Source: Antedon mediterranea
Taxonomy: Eukaryota > Echinodermata > Crinoidea > Comatulida > Antedonidae
Assembly (NCBI RefSeq): GCF_964355755.1
Contig: NC_092671.1
Span: forward strand, 3,669,001-3,733,000
Reading direction: 5' to 3'
DNA: 64,000 nt
In this document: positions 48,706 through 61,200 of the stretch, piece after piece
Numbering within the stretch: position 1 is the first letter of the stretch
Layout of the letters: the number at the start of each line of letters is the position of its first letter
Notes under the pieces: model-generated
What the model was told of the DNA's origin: nothing
Seen by the model: the letters and a program-made list of their open reading frames with translations, nothing else
Database searches by the model: none
Position numbers and translations under genes: made by a program

Positions 48706-50394
48706 GACGAATGCAGGAATGAGTGTTTGATACAAAATGAAAAACAAAATGAATAAATTTAATTTGCTTGCTTCATATGAACTTCACAATTATATATTAC
48801 ACAAAATTTAGAATACAATTTAGAAATGTAAATGATTCGGAGGATAGTAATGGTCAAGAGCTTTTTGATATACAGCATTACCGCGAGTAACCCATACGTT
48901 ATATCGTTGAAACGTATAGATTATGTTTGACATTTAGCAGGATCTCTCCGATCATAGGCAATAAGCCTTCTCAATGTAAGTCATTATTATGGGTGTTAAA
49001 CGCGCACAAAAGCTGTATATTATATATACAAAAAAAAGGAACTTTTTCATTTCAGGTTTCTAAAAAATATTTTATTCGTAACTATCTAAAGTTGTCTAGT
49101 ATCATATTAAAATACACCTGTATCATGGGACCTTCACCTAACATTCATGATACAGACAACACATTTTTATAATAACAACATTTATTCAACATTTAACAGT
49201 TTTATGGGTTAAGATACACAGAAGCCAAAGTGGCTTGTCTTGTAGTCTCAAGCATAAACATAAAACATAGACGGACGCATTACATAACAAAAAAATGACA
49301 TTTTGAGACAGAAAAAGAAAAAAAACCAAAGTGAGATTAAGCAAAATATTTAAAACTCTATTGTGCAGTAGCAATAGTAGCTAGCAATATGTTTCATACA
49401 ATACACATGCAATTGTGTGTTACGGAATTACCTTACAGGACAATGTCATATTTTTTTCTAAAACCTGAGGGCGTCCTATTTAGGGAGCACATTATGAATA
49501 TGCCTATGAAAACATAGTAACCATTCGACTTTTCGGCATGTCAGTTTTTTGGCTGAATGACATAGACTTGTTGACCAATGACAAGCTACAGTCCGAATAA
49601 TCCATCGATTGTGATTGGTCATATCCCTCGTTGCGTTGCGTCTCTAATGTCCCAAGTAGAATGTTATTGTTTTGGCCGTTACTGGATACCTCGTACACTG
49701 TATTGATATAACAAATTACCAACTAGAATATAAGATACATTTATACTGCATTATCAAATTAATCACCTGTGGTATATTTATTCATAATCTATAATCCATA
49801 ACAAAATAATGTATGATTACGAAGCTGATAAAAACGATGTTTAATGATTCATCTATTATTATTAGTCGATGTGTTTACTTAATTTTCTGCGTATACAACC
49901 CATCATGTAGTCGAAAGAAAGCTTGAGTTACGCAAATGTGAATAGACCAGTTGCCTCTAGCTACCATCGAATAATTATGCATTATTTATAGTGTACTGAA
50001 TTGATTAATAACTACTGAAATATGAAATAAGTAAGATAATAATACGTTATTCCTTACAGACTCGTTCGTCCGCGAGAACCTGTGTGTACACATGTGAAAT
50101 ATAATTATAAACAACCTATAGAAAAATATCGCATGTTATAGTACTGTACTGGCCGCATCCTATTTCCTTTTAATAGCTTTTAAAAATCACCAGATATTTT
50201 AAGTTATCATATTTGAAAGACAGTTAAACCATAAAATAGACTTACTATTGCTATTATAGACTTAATAACATAAATCATTTGAAACCAAATGATTCTTTTC
50301 GAGAAAATCGAAATTGAATTTAAAAGCGAAGAACGCAAACAAATAAAAATAAATTATCAACATATTATGCGAATTGTAGGTGGTTTATAAAATG
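48706..50394. other. Non-coding stretch with one MITE relic
   Basis: No gene. Bases 49560-49650 carry GACCAATGACAAGC, TCGATTGTGATTGGTC and GTTGCGTTGCGTCTC, a decayed TGGTTCCCACTAG-family MITE. The remainder is AT-rich. Confidence 0.5.
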
Positions 50395-50409
50395 ATGATG
50401 ATTATGATT

Positions 50410-50440
<31 letters not shown>
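50395..50440 (+). repeat. (ATG)n microsatellite
   Basis: GATGATGATTATGATTATG followed by about nine ATG repeats. Confidence 0.9.
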
Positions 50441-50624
50441 CTACATTTATTGTACAAGTGTCGAGTGGAGTAATCCAATTGATGTATAAATTCTAGGGCT
50501 CTTGCCTCTTTTTTTTTTTTTGCATAGAGAAACAATTTGATGGTTATTTTTAAACAAAAGTATATTAATTATTTATTTTCAATACTTTATTTTTGTCAAA
50601 TGTTTACGTTTTATTTGAAAGAAG

Positions 50625-50850
50625 AAATAAATATGATATATGATATTGATGACAATGATATTGATGCTGATGATATATGGGATTGATGGCAATGATCTAT
50701 GATATTGATGACAATGATGTATGATATTGATGACGATGATATATGATATTGATGACAATGATATATGATATTGATGACAATGATATATGATATTGATGAC
50801 AATGATATATGATATTGATGACGATGATATATGATACTGATGATAAGGAC
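50625..50850 (+). repeat. 22-bp minisatellite, ~9 units
   Basis: Unit GATATTGATGACAATGATAT plus AT. The last four units are nearly perfect; earlier ones vary in length. Confidence 0.9.
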
Positions 50851-51409
50851 AGTGACGTTATGTGGCGCTGTAACTACAACTGCTAATGTTATGGGATGGG
50901 TGATATAATACACGCATAACATGTGATATATTATGACATTGTATTAGAAAATTTGCCTATGGTATACTAGAAGAAATACAATACTGAGAATCTTGTACCG
51001 TACATGAAGGCAAATTTAGGAACAGAAGACATTCTATTATGATTAAGACAGTAACCTAACCGGTACACCATTATAATAAGGTTACTGGTACTAACCTTGG
51101 TGTCATTAAGGCTAATCATAATGATGAATTAATTCACTTGTTCAATGGCACATTATTAGTATTCTACTAATACGTAACATCTGAGATTAAAAAAACACTT
51201 TGTGCACTTTATTAGCTTGTTGTATCCATAGTAACCATGTTACCTTAATCAAACGCATTGTAGTCTGCCAAGTAATTATATTATTATTTTCTCACATTTT
51301 ATCAACAATTTCTTTTTATAACCTTTTTAGAAATAATGATCTTGGTAAAATTGTTGTTTACCTTTTTTATGTAAACAGTTTAACCTTGGAACAAATCCAT
51401 CTCTATTCT
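50851..51409. other. Non-coding stretch, no gene seen
   Basis: AT-rich. A 79-codon frame at 51200-51439 shows no motif. Confidence 0.4.
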
Positions 51410-51765
51410 TGCGTAAATCAATCAAATAATCTATCATAAATCTATCAATGCATCTACCAATAAATTTATCGATACATAAATTTACAATTAATAAAGGTAT
51501 GAATAAACAATAGACCTACAAATAAATGTATAACAAATCTACCAATAAATCTATCATTAAATATATCAATAAATCTACCAATACCAATACATCTACCAAT
51601 GTCTACCAATAAATTTACCAATATCAATAAATCTATATTAAATCTACCAATAAAAATATTAGTAAATCCCGATAAATATATCAATAATATAGGCCTACCA
51701 ATAAATCTACCAATAGATCTACCAATACATATATCAATAAATCTATCAATCAATCAGTCAAAATT
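51410..51765 (+). repeat. 12-bp degenerate minisatellite
   Basis: About 25 copies of AAATCTACCAAT-like units, with TATC and CCAG variants. The paired open frames on both strands here are products of the repeat. Confidence 0.9.
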
Positions 51766-51912
51766 ACATCATTTAAAACTGATATCTTAGATAATATTAA
51801 TCAATTTCAACGAGTATTTTCAATTTGGATTAAATGCAATTTTAAATCTTTTAATTCATATTACCTCGGGCAACTATATAAAAATCGTTATCAGTTTTAC
51901 TGAATAACAAGT

Positions 51913-52408
51913 TGTCACGAACTCCTCTCACGTATGTTTCCGAGCAGTTGAAAATACTTTAGGAACTCCCTTGTGACATAAAAAGTATACACACAAAATC
52001 CACAAAGTTGTAAAATAACTCAAAAACAAAGCTTTAATTTCAATCAACTTCAACTTTTAACAATCCAGTAAGCACTTTAAACAACAGCTTCACAATGACT
52101 TTACAATATAACATCCAACCTCTAATCCAACAACCTTCTTCAAAATAAATGCTTCAATCAAAATCCTTCTCCCCCTTACAATTGTCATACTTCCCCTTAT
52201 ATACAATATGTTCATAACCTTCTAGATCATTCCTTATAGGCCTACTTCTCATTATTACATGATTACAGTTTCTATTAATAGGACTTCTGGAATGTTCTTG
52301 ATTGTTCTTATTAATTATACATGGTTTCTTAAATCAAAACATCTAATTCTAGAATGTTCATGTAAATACTATGTTACTCTATATGTTAGGGAATGGTAAT
52401 TTATTACA
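51913..52408 (-). repeat. 3' LTR (left on + strand)
   Basis: 496 bp, begins TGTCACGAAC and ends TTATTACA on the plus strand. Appears identical to the other LTR. Confidence 0.96.
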
Positions 52409-52423
52409 CTCCCCCCTCTTTCT
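52409..52423 (-). other. Polypurine tract of the LTR element
   Basis: Minus strand AGAAAGAGGGGGGAG directly abuts the 3' LTR, the normal primer position for plus-strand DNA synthesis. Confidence 0.88.
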
Positions 52424-52481
52424 GAGCTCAAAACTCTTTCTTGGAGTTTTGAAGGGCAAGTATACACGAAAGTGGCAAAAG

Positions 52482-52982
52482 TTAACCCACTCCTATTCTA
52501 TAAAACTTAAATACGCCATAATAACATACAACATAATCATTAATAATTACTAATAATGAACAAACAATATTCATGTAAATTTGTCGGAATGGTTCACTAA
52601 CAATTACGGACATAGGAATCATAAAATCCTTAAATTTAGTTTTATACTTTGAGGCTTTACAATACTCTGTCAACGAAATATCATGTGAAAATTTCAAAAC
52701 ACTATTACTGCAATGATATAAAACCAGTAATTTCTCTATGGGTTCTGTCTGGTGTTTAGTAAAAACATGCCTAAATAAAATTCCGTCCTTACAGACCGTC
52801 ATATCTTCCCGACATAAACCTTCTTTCCTTTCAATATCTTCCCGATGTAAACGTTCTTGGTTATCCATCATCTGCTGCTTCAGAAGACTCTGTTGTTGTA
52901 TTTGTTGCTTCATTAACAACACCAAAAAGTCTGTACTGCTGTACACTTTACCGGATATTGTTGTTGATTGTTTATCAGCCAT
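52482..52982 (-). CDS. 166-residue protein of the LTR element, possible Gag remnant
   Basis: The only sizeable frame in the element, starting MADKQSTTISGK about 340 bases after the primer-binding site. Residues 25-60 are Gln/Glu/Arg-rich and could form a coiled coil (KQQIQQQSLLKQQMMDNQ). The C-terminal 40 residues are hydrophobic and aromatic. No zinc knuckle, protease or RT motif is visible. Position suggests a truncated gag, but the family is not recognised and the tail may be read-through. Confidence 0.5.
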   Translation of the reverse strand: MADKQSTTISGKVYSSTDFLVLLMKQQIQQQSLLKQQMMDNQERLHREDIERKEGLCREDMTVCKDGILFRHVFTKHQTEPIEKLLVLYHCSNSVLKFSHDISLTEYCKASKYKTKFKDFMIPMSVIVSEPFRQIYMNIVCSLLVIINDYVVCYYGVFKFYRIGVG

Positions 52983-53323
52983 ATTTTAAATCTGGATGAG
53001 GGTCTTGTTACTAGTTAATCGTAGTTACCGAGACGTTCACAAGTCTACTGTTCCAAATAAATAATGTACTGTTCTTAAAACAATGTTTGTGTTCTTACGA
53101 TTAAACAAAACGTAGCACCGCGGCTTCCGTAAAATATCACAGTATCGTAAGTACCGCTTTCACAAAATATCAATAAAGTACAGTTGATCCTAAAACAGCC
53201 ACCAATCTATGGCAAAATACAGTAGATCAAACTGCTACACCACAAAATATCACAACCGTAGATAAATACACAGTTAAGTCGAACAGTAGATCGAAATAAC
53301 CGCTGCCGCCAAATTAGGCTGAA

Positions 53324-53337
53324 CACCGCTGCCACCA
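53324..53337 (-). other. Primer-binding site, tRNA-Leu(AAG)
   Basis: Minus strand TGGTGGCAGCGGTG, five bases from the 5' LTR edge, complements the CACCGCTGCCACCA 3' end of eukaryotic tRNA-Leu(AAG). A second, imperfect copy lies at about 53300-53312. Confidence 0.85.
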
Positions 53338-53342
53338 AATTA

Positions 53343-53838
53343 TGTCACGAACTCCTCTCACGTATGTTTCCGAGCAGTTGAAAATACTTTAGGAACTCCC
53401 TTGTGACATAAAAAGTATACACACAAAATCCACAAAGTTGTAAAATAACTCAAAAACAAAGCTTTAATTTCAATCAACTTCAACTTTTAACAATCCAGTA
53501 AGCACTTTAAACAACAGCTTCACAATGACTTTACAATATAACATCCAACCTCTAATCCAACAACCTTCTTCAAAATAAATGCTTCAATCAAAATCCTTCT
53601 CCCCCTTACAATTGTCATACTTCCCCTTATATACAATATGTTCATAACCTTCTAGATCATTCCTTATAGGCCTACTTCTCATTATTACATGATTACAGTT
53701 TCTATTAATAGGACTTCTGGAATGTTCTTGATTGTTCTTATTAATTATACATGGTTTCTTAAATCAAAACATCTAATTCTAGAATGTTCATGTAAATACT
53801 ATGTTACTCTATATGTTAGGGAATGGTAATTTATTACA
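53343..53838 (-). repeat. 5' LTR (right on + strand)
   Basis: 496 bp. On the minus strand it carries a TATA-like GTATATAAGGGG (about 53626-53637) and a downstream ATTAAA that could be a poly(A) signal. Confidence 0.96.
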
Positions 53839-53843
53839 CAAGT

Positions 53844-54600
53844 ATAGTGTACTAAATACATGTCATCACCTTAAATACGCGATATAACTTTTTGTCGACA
53901 ATGTTGCATATGTTTTAAACGGCTTTATTCTTTTTTGTGTTTTATATTATTATAATTACTTGTTGACGACCTTGTTATGTAGTTGCTGTATGTACATGAA
54001 CAATTACGACCATTTGTATGTTTTGCTCAATGGATGTCAGACAATAATTTAAAAATCGTCTGATAATGATCAATCACTACACTATACTAGTGTGGTTTGT
54101 CGTCTGCGCTTCTAGCGATGCATTCACACTAGACACATTATGCAGTACTGAGCCCTGGGCCATACAATTACCTGTCTTTCAATTTGGTGTGAACCAACAC
54201 AAGACTCACATGACCGGCTCGAAAGTTTATCAATTAATTGGGAACTGGCCTTGTATAAGAATTAATCTATGTATTTTTATAGCGACAGAGAATTGGGTGT
54301 ATTTATCCGCTAAACATTTATTAGGACACACAATTACATATGTTTATGTCAGGCTTATAGCATCTACATCAAAATAAAGACTCCTGTGTATGTGTGTATA
54401 TAAAGTTGTTTACTTCTCTAAAGCTTCTTGATCGCTGCTGCAACGCCAGGTAATACGTCCAACGAAAGTAATGTGATCAACCATAAGAGACGGATTATCT
54501 GAACTGTCGCTAGTGATTGGTCAAATGAATTCTTACGCTGCAAAAGCTCTGGAAAAAATCCGTAAAAGCAGCAGGTGATATAAACTACTTAAAAAATGCT
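53844..54600. other. Non-coding stretch upstream of the SYT12-like gene
   Basis: A 103-codon plus-strand frame at 54066-54377 begins with a hydrophobic stretch like a signal peptide (ILVWFVVCASSDAF), but it has no domain, intron signal or relative I know. Bases 54420-54545 hold a decayed MITE half with CTGAACTGTCGCTAGTGATTGG. Confidence 0.35.
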
Positions 54601-54839
54601 TGGATTATCCTAACTGTCGTTTGTGATTGGTCAACTCACTTGCGTTGTACATACGTCGTTACGTTGCGTCTCTTGGTTCCCACTAGAGACGCAACGTGAA
54701 GACGTAAGTGTTTAGATAGATTATTTAAACGTTACGTCCTTACGTTTGCGTCTCTATAGGCAACCAAGAGACACAACGTAACGACGTTTGTACAACGCAA
54801 GTGAGTTGACCAATCACAAGCGACAGTTAGGATGATCCA
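54601..54839. mobile_element. 239-bp near-complete palindrome of the MITE family
   Basis: 54601-54680 and 54759-54839 are inverted copies (GGATTATCCTAACTGTCG against CGACAGTTAGGATGATCC; CAACTCACTTGCGTTGTAC against GTACAACGCAAGTGAGTTG). The interior also pairs (AGACGCAACGT...ACGTAAG against CTTACGTTTGCGTCT). It ends about 170 bases before the first SYT12-like coding exon. Confidence 0.85.
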
Positions 54840-55019
54840 CGCTTCATGATTTGTCGAATTTACGTGCGGTGCGCTTCTTCCTTTGGTTGCGTCACGTCCA
54901 AGTGGGAAGCAAGATCTATGCGCTACATTTCAAAGGAGCTAGGGAACAAGGCGGCACTACACCGTGAAAAATCTAGCCTGAATGTTTGCTTTGGTTTTTT
55001 TTTCTAGGTACGCTGTGTG

Positions 55020-55211
55020 ATGGGTGTACTTGTTGTTGCTGTGGTGCTATGTGCCATAACCGCAAGTGGGTTTGGCGCTGCGGCTGCCTGGAATCACTTC
55101 TGCGGGTCTGACCGCATGAAGAAATATCTTATGAGAATTACAAGTAAAATGGAGAACGAAGTTGTTAAAACAGAAGAGGGTACCACGTATGGAACAGCCG
55201 ATAAACCAATG
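55020..55211 (+). CDS. SYT12: SYT12-like exon with start and transmembrane segment
   Basis: Strong acceptor (TTTTTTTTTCTAG at 55007), then GTACGCTGTGTG before the ATG. The frame is open back to the acceptor, so coding could begin earlier. The 3' end is uncertain: ATG|GTTCGG at 55212 is the only donor found that gives phase 0, required by the next exon, but it is weak. Confidence 0.7.
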
Positions 55212-58200
55212 GTTCGGACACTTTTTTTATATTTACAATATAATTATCTTCTGCCATTAATTCGTGCATGACATACGAAGAAGTGAACAGATAATATGAA
55301 ACAGAAGAAGCGAAACAAGTTTGTTAAATTTATATCACTCTAAATACACGCGAGTATTCTGCGTGTGTTGTTAATGCTTTTAAAACTATCTTTTGAAATT
55401 CATTTTGTAAAATCAATTTATCCTATCCAAGTGGGACCACGATGAACCTATAGGACAATTTTGTAAAAGTCATTTTCCATAAATATCTTTTACCATTATT
55501 TCACTTTAATACGTGCGTATAACATGCATAACGTGACTATAGATAAAACAGGCAAAATAAAATATAAAATTGAATCTCGAATCTCGCTCGAATAACACGC
55601 GACTATATTTAGAATTGTGTAAAGTAATTTTTATAATTATCTAAAAATCCATCCAAAAAAAAATCACTTTAGCTTAGATTTTCCTTAATTTATATTTATA
55701 AGATGCGAAATGCTATTAATAGACCATCCTACGCTATATATATATAACAGCAATTATTTTCTGAAATGATTTTGGGTTAATGGTGCGTGGGGTTTCTCGA
55801 GTCCCTGGTTGTTGGGGTGATAACCTCGAGTTACCACGACTCTCTCTGTAATTATTAAATTTCTTTCACATTTCTATGCAATTAGTTTTCCATTTTATGT
55901 GTTTCCGTCAATCACAAGGTGTACGATATTATGTGTATTATTACTGAGGATATTATGATTAATGGATGAAGCTCTGTCTACACTATCAAACTAGTGACAA
56001 ACAACGTGTGATGTGCCCAAATAATGGTAGTGATACAACACTGATTGGTGTATATATTTTACCTCTCGTTTGTTTATTACGGGAAAGTTTCGTCTCAATA
56101 TGGGTGTTTCGTGAATTGGGGTGGGTGGAAGGGATGCACGGTATACCCTTTGAATGTTTATTAAACGCCTTAAATTATTATAAATACGTTGTTCTATCGT
56201 AACCGATGCATTGTGGGCGTAACTGACGGAATGAAGAAACTCGTACACCCACAATGCATCAAACTTCTAGAAAATTTCCAGAATGACACTGTTTGCTACA
56301 TTTGACAACATAGTCAAAACATTGTTCACTACGCGCCTCCTAAAATAGAGGGCGTTTATGCATTTCAAATCAAATCGATTTTTTTAAAACTAGACAACAA
56401 TGGTCAATTTACTAGTTCTATGGAAGCGTGGTATCATTTTTAAAGCAGTCTTTATAGAAAGAATTACAGTGGGAGTGTACTATTCAGGGGACGCCTCTAT
56501 TAAGGGCACACCTGTGAAACGAACGATAGTCATAGATTAACACTATACGGCAAATCCTTATTTGAAACACCCTTATAAGGCTGGGGACACTTTGGTCGGC
56601 CTCGAAAAGGTGGTATTCTCCTAATAGAGTCTGCTGTAATTAAGATTGGTTCCCACTAAGACGCAGCGCAAGGACGTAAGCGAACTGACCAATAAAAATC
56701 GATGGATTATTATAACTGTCGCTTGCGATTGGTCAATTCGCTTGAGTTGCAACACGAATAGTAATTCAATATTAGCAAATCAACAAATTAGCACTGTTTG
56801 TTCTGCAGTACATGTTGTACTTTCTGTTGAATTGTCGGCACATTTATGTTATGTCAATCATGATTATATTCTATTTGCTCACTAAACTTAGGTTTCTGAA
56901 GATACGAGTGTAGTACCTAATAATACTTCGGTAACACCTATCGAATCTGCAGCGCCGACTGGTAAAAGTAGCGAACCGCTGTATGAGGGCGATGAGATGA
57001 CATTTGCCCGTACACCCTTGGGACGATGCGGCTCTGCCGAATCTCTTGAATCCGTTGCTTCCGACTCATCAATATTTGAAGAAGGACAATCGAGTTCGTA
57101 AGTTTATTAATAATTTGTATGGATTCTGGATTCTTTTCACTGCTGAAGTTAAAAATCTAATAGAAAATGAACATATGTGTAACTTCATTAAGGCACAACG
57201 TAAATGGGGTGCAAAAAATGAAACTCTGTTACAATTGATAGCATGAATATAATCTGTATGAAGTGTTTTTTTCATGTTTTCTAAAATGCAATATGTTTTG
57301 TTTATTTCCCAATTACAAATTGTATACAGAAGTAGAAGTAGTATTATAATAAGATGTCATCGGGTATGAAGCGTCTCACATACACACAGAGCCAAAATGG
57401 CATCTTGGACTTGCACGGTGTATGGACTCTAACCTTACGGTTTTCATTTAAATATTTCATTCCACTCTATCATCCTTATCTAGTTTTCAAACTTTTGCAT
57501 TCCTCTTTTTTCATCTCATCCTTTTTGTCTTGGTGAAAAGGGAGGATATTTTATATTCCTCCTCTGAGTTTATAGCCTCTCTACCAGAACATGAACAAGA
57601 TTTTATAAGTACGTTTTTAATGACAGTTCATAGACTTTTATTACCATCTTTTATCTTTATATTTTAATTAACATCTTTTTAAAATTGTAAATGAAAGCAT
57701 GGTTATTATATTGAAATCAATCATCTTTTTATGTAAATATGCCTACTTTTTAACTACTTGTTAACTTGTAACAATCTTAGTAATATACAACAGAAATAGA
57801 AATATTCATACAAATAATTAATTGCTACAATGTACCTTTATTTTATATATAATATATATACATATAAATCTGAGAATTATAATAAAAGTGGGAAGACCCC
57901 ACACAAGACAAAAAAAAAAAATAATTTGTATGGTGCGCCAAGCTCTTATTTATTCGGAAATAAAGATAGGCCTATATTATAGATTAAAACTAAGAGAGCT
58001 GGCTAACTCTATTTAAAAAGTTGAGGGCGTATCGGTTTGATCTTTGTTGCGCGTGTTGTTGTTAATAACGAGAGTTGGGCGCAGCATATTTTCTTTTAGA
58101 TCTGAACCATATCAAATGACCTATTTAAATGTATTCATTGTAAAAACACGCCACATACAAATATTTCTAAGATTGGTTTGCAATAGTGTATTCTTTGTAA

Positions 58201-61200
58201 TATAATGACAGTTGGGCGCACCATACTTTCTTTTAGATCTGAACCATATCAAATGACCTATTTAAATTGTATTTATTGTAAAAACACATCACATACAAAT
58301 ATTTCTAAGATTTTTATGCAACAATGCATTTTTTGAAAAATAATAATAATATTGTTTTCTAACGCCAAGTTTAACTTGTTCGTTTTCATAGAACTGGACA
58401 ATTAGAGATAACTATTAATTATCTAGAGGACTCTGGTTGCTTATTACTAACTATTGTACAAGCACGTGACTTAAGGATGACCAATCAGCACAGACCATTG
58501 GACACTTTTGTAAAAATTTTCATCGAACCTGATGAAGAGTCAAAAGCACACACAAAGGCGAGTATTATACATCTTCGTTCCCATTGGACACAAAATCATT
58601 AACGTAAACACATCGCAAGTAAGTTGACCAATCACGACGCGATGGACTATTCGAACTGTCGCTTGTGATTTGTCAACTCAGAAGTTAAAACCAAGCTGTA
58701 AATAGAAACCCATTGATTGTCCACTTAATGTGTGTCCTGAATAGTAGCTCAAAATAATTTATTTAGCTCAAGTAAAATGCTATCTTTCCACATGTGAAGT
58801 CCTAACCGTCAATAGTAATTATCCGAAAACCACACTCTTAAATAATATTAAGATCCATTCTATCTTATATGACGAGGTCGAATGTATATGGATTAATAGA
58901 CATACTCGAATAATCCTCGCAAAATACTCGTAATAGTTTACGCGTACTACTCAGATGACGTCGATAAGTTTACTAAAAAGCTAAACAAAAATTGTTGTTA
59001 TCATAACCATTCGATAACTTCACCTACGCATATCAGCGGAATGACAGATGTAACGTTACACAAGAGAGAAGTTATATCGGAACGTTTTCTACACATTTGT
59101 TCTAGTCGCATACGAAATTGCAAAGGTGACAGAAATCGATAACAAACTTATCTGACATTTAAACTGAATGTTAACCGAACTGTATTTAGAATCTTCTTAT
59201 AGAATTTTCTATTTAACAACACAACAGTTAAGCGTTATATCTAATAGAAGTTTGTTATAAAATACAGAAAAGTAATTAGGCTGATGCATGTATTATATTA
59301 TTATTATTATTATGTATTATCTTAGAGCTCTAAGACTCTTTATTTTATATAGAAAATAATTATTGTTCAGGCCTAGCGTTACTTAAGTTACGCTACTACT
59401 ACACTGCCCACTATTAAATACTCTACATTTTTATAATAAGCCTACAACTTTCACAATTTAATGGCGGCATTATTAATTTATTAATAACACTATGTGAATT
59501 TCAATGTTTCTTCACTTTCCCTTTACATTTTGCATTCAAATTATATACATAAACATACAGCAAAAAAAAAATCGTGGGGTCTGGGAGAAGCGCCCGTGAA
59601 ATTAAAAAACAAATTAAAATACATTTTTGCGTGAGTTACACTAATTATTACTACCACTAACTTAAGCTTTAGTTCTAAAACGAAGTTCAACAATCCCATA
59701 TACGTAGCTGCAGTCGCGTGCGTAAATTTGAGTTAGTGTTTACCGACCGACCGACCAACCGACATAGTGAGCTGTAGTTTGCACGCGACTAAAAACAAGG
59801 TTGGTTCGGCGCACCAAGATAATATCTTATACCAATTAAGAACATTAATTGTGGGTTGAAGCACTCTGCATAATAAGGTTTACTTTTGTTAATGGGAACC
59901 AACATGAGAAAGAACTAGGCCATGTAATTACATCAACAGGAACATCGACGATTGAATTAATACTGATTCTTGGAAATGTCTTTATATTTTGTACTAAGAA
60001 GATACAAAATACAGGGTCATTCCAGTCATTCTGCCATGTGCATAATATCGCGTGCAACAGACAAACTTTCGTTTAACGAACAAACGTTCTCCTTTACAAA
60101 AAAGATACAAATATGACACTTTACAATTATCGAATATTAAACACAAAAAGACTTCAAAGAACTGTTGTAGTTTACACCTGATGGGTTGTTTACTTGATTT
60201 TATTTTTTAAAACACCTGTTTCAATTCTTTCAATGTGAATAGGGGTTTCAGACATCTTCAGACTGAAATGTTTTTAAAAATGAACATATGCGGTGGATTT
60301 GTCTAGTCTATTGTGTTGTACTTCTTAGAAATGGACTTATGATTATTTTGAAAGAAAGAATAACGCATCTAGTCAATAAAAGAGTTTAGAAATAATAGAA
60401 GAACTTGTAATAACAAAGTTCAACTTCAAGTTCTAAACGTACTCAATCACACATCACGACGGAGATTGAATTATTTAATATGATATATTACTTATTAGGC
60501 CTAGATAAACGCCTCTTTTGATATTAAGACAAGCTATCAATAATAAGTACAATAAACAAAAGGGGTTGGCCATTTATAAAGCATAATTCCTTTCGTTCGT
60601 TACGGGAAATAATTTCCATTGAAACGTCCTCTGATTTCATTCATTCATTCACAATGGTATATTTATTAAAATCATCTTCACAGAAAAACTGAATTGTGAC
60701 AATTTTTTATATTATTAAAAGGTACTTAAAATATTTAAAATGTTTTAAAAAGATAGCATAAAATAACATCAAAAATTGAGATCCACACAATACATCATAT
60801 AAAAACATTAAAATAAACGAGCACAACATCAAAACCAGTAAAAATCTAAATGACTAAATTACCTAACATGTTATATTTAATTCTTATTACTTCAAACATA
60901 TATTATACAGAGGGATAAAATTATTTTCAATACAGAAGTAAAATCAGTTGCGGTTCCGCTGCCTAATCATGTATGGAATGGAGCTGTTACCATATCTGAC
61001 AGTCCGGCAAACAGGGACAGTAAGTTTGTTTGCGCTTCGTATGTCTCTGCCATGAGACTCAAACCTACTGGGTGGAATACACTCACCTGGGCTAGAAATT
61101 AACGAGGCAAAAAATTTGCTACAAATTTCATTACGACGAACATTTAACTGTATTAGTTACACTGATCAAGAGCTAGATTATAGTGTGAAAACAGAGTTCC

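Larger units (their letters stand above)
51913..53838 (-). mobile_element. Short non-autonomous LTR retrotransposon, intact
   Basis: Two 496-bp direct LTRs that appear identical by eye (TG...CA ends) flank 934 bp. Host duplications CAAGT sit at 51908-51912 and 53839-53843. On the minus strand the order is 5' LTR, primer-binding site, leader, one 166-codon frame, polypurine tract, 3' LTR. The primer-binding site TGGTGGCAGCGGTG is complementary to the 3' end of tRNA-Leu(AAG). There is no protease, RT or integrase, so it must borrow enzymes. The 5-bp duplication suggests a Ty3/Gypsy-type helper (inference). LTR identity means very recent insertion. Confidence 0.96.

Noticed and set aside
50611-50922. 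103-codon minus-strand frame
   Set aside because: Product of the 22-bp minisatellite.
54066-54377. 103-codon frame with a signal-peptide-like start
   Set aside because: Not called as a gene: no domain, relative or splice support. Such lengths arise by chance in this window.
58557-58566. GT donor at GCGA|GTATTA for the first C2A half-exon
   Set aside because: It gives phase 1, and the next exon then meets a stop after about ten codons; the GC donor in phase 0 restores the C2 fold.
60905-61020. Candidate plus-strand SYT12-like exon ending CAGGGACAG|TAAG
   Set aside because: The segment translates on the minus strand as the conserved C-terminus of a LINE RT, and the flanking C2A exons already join in phase without it.
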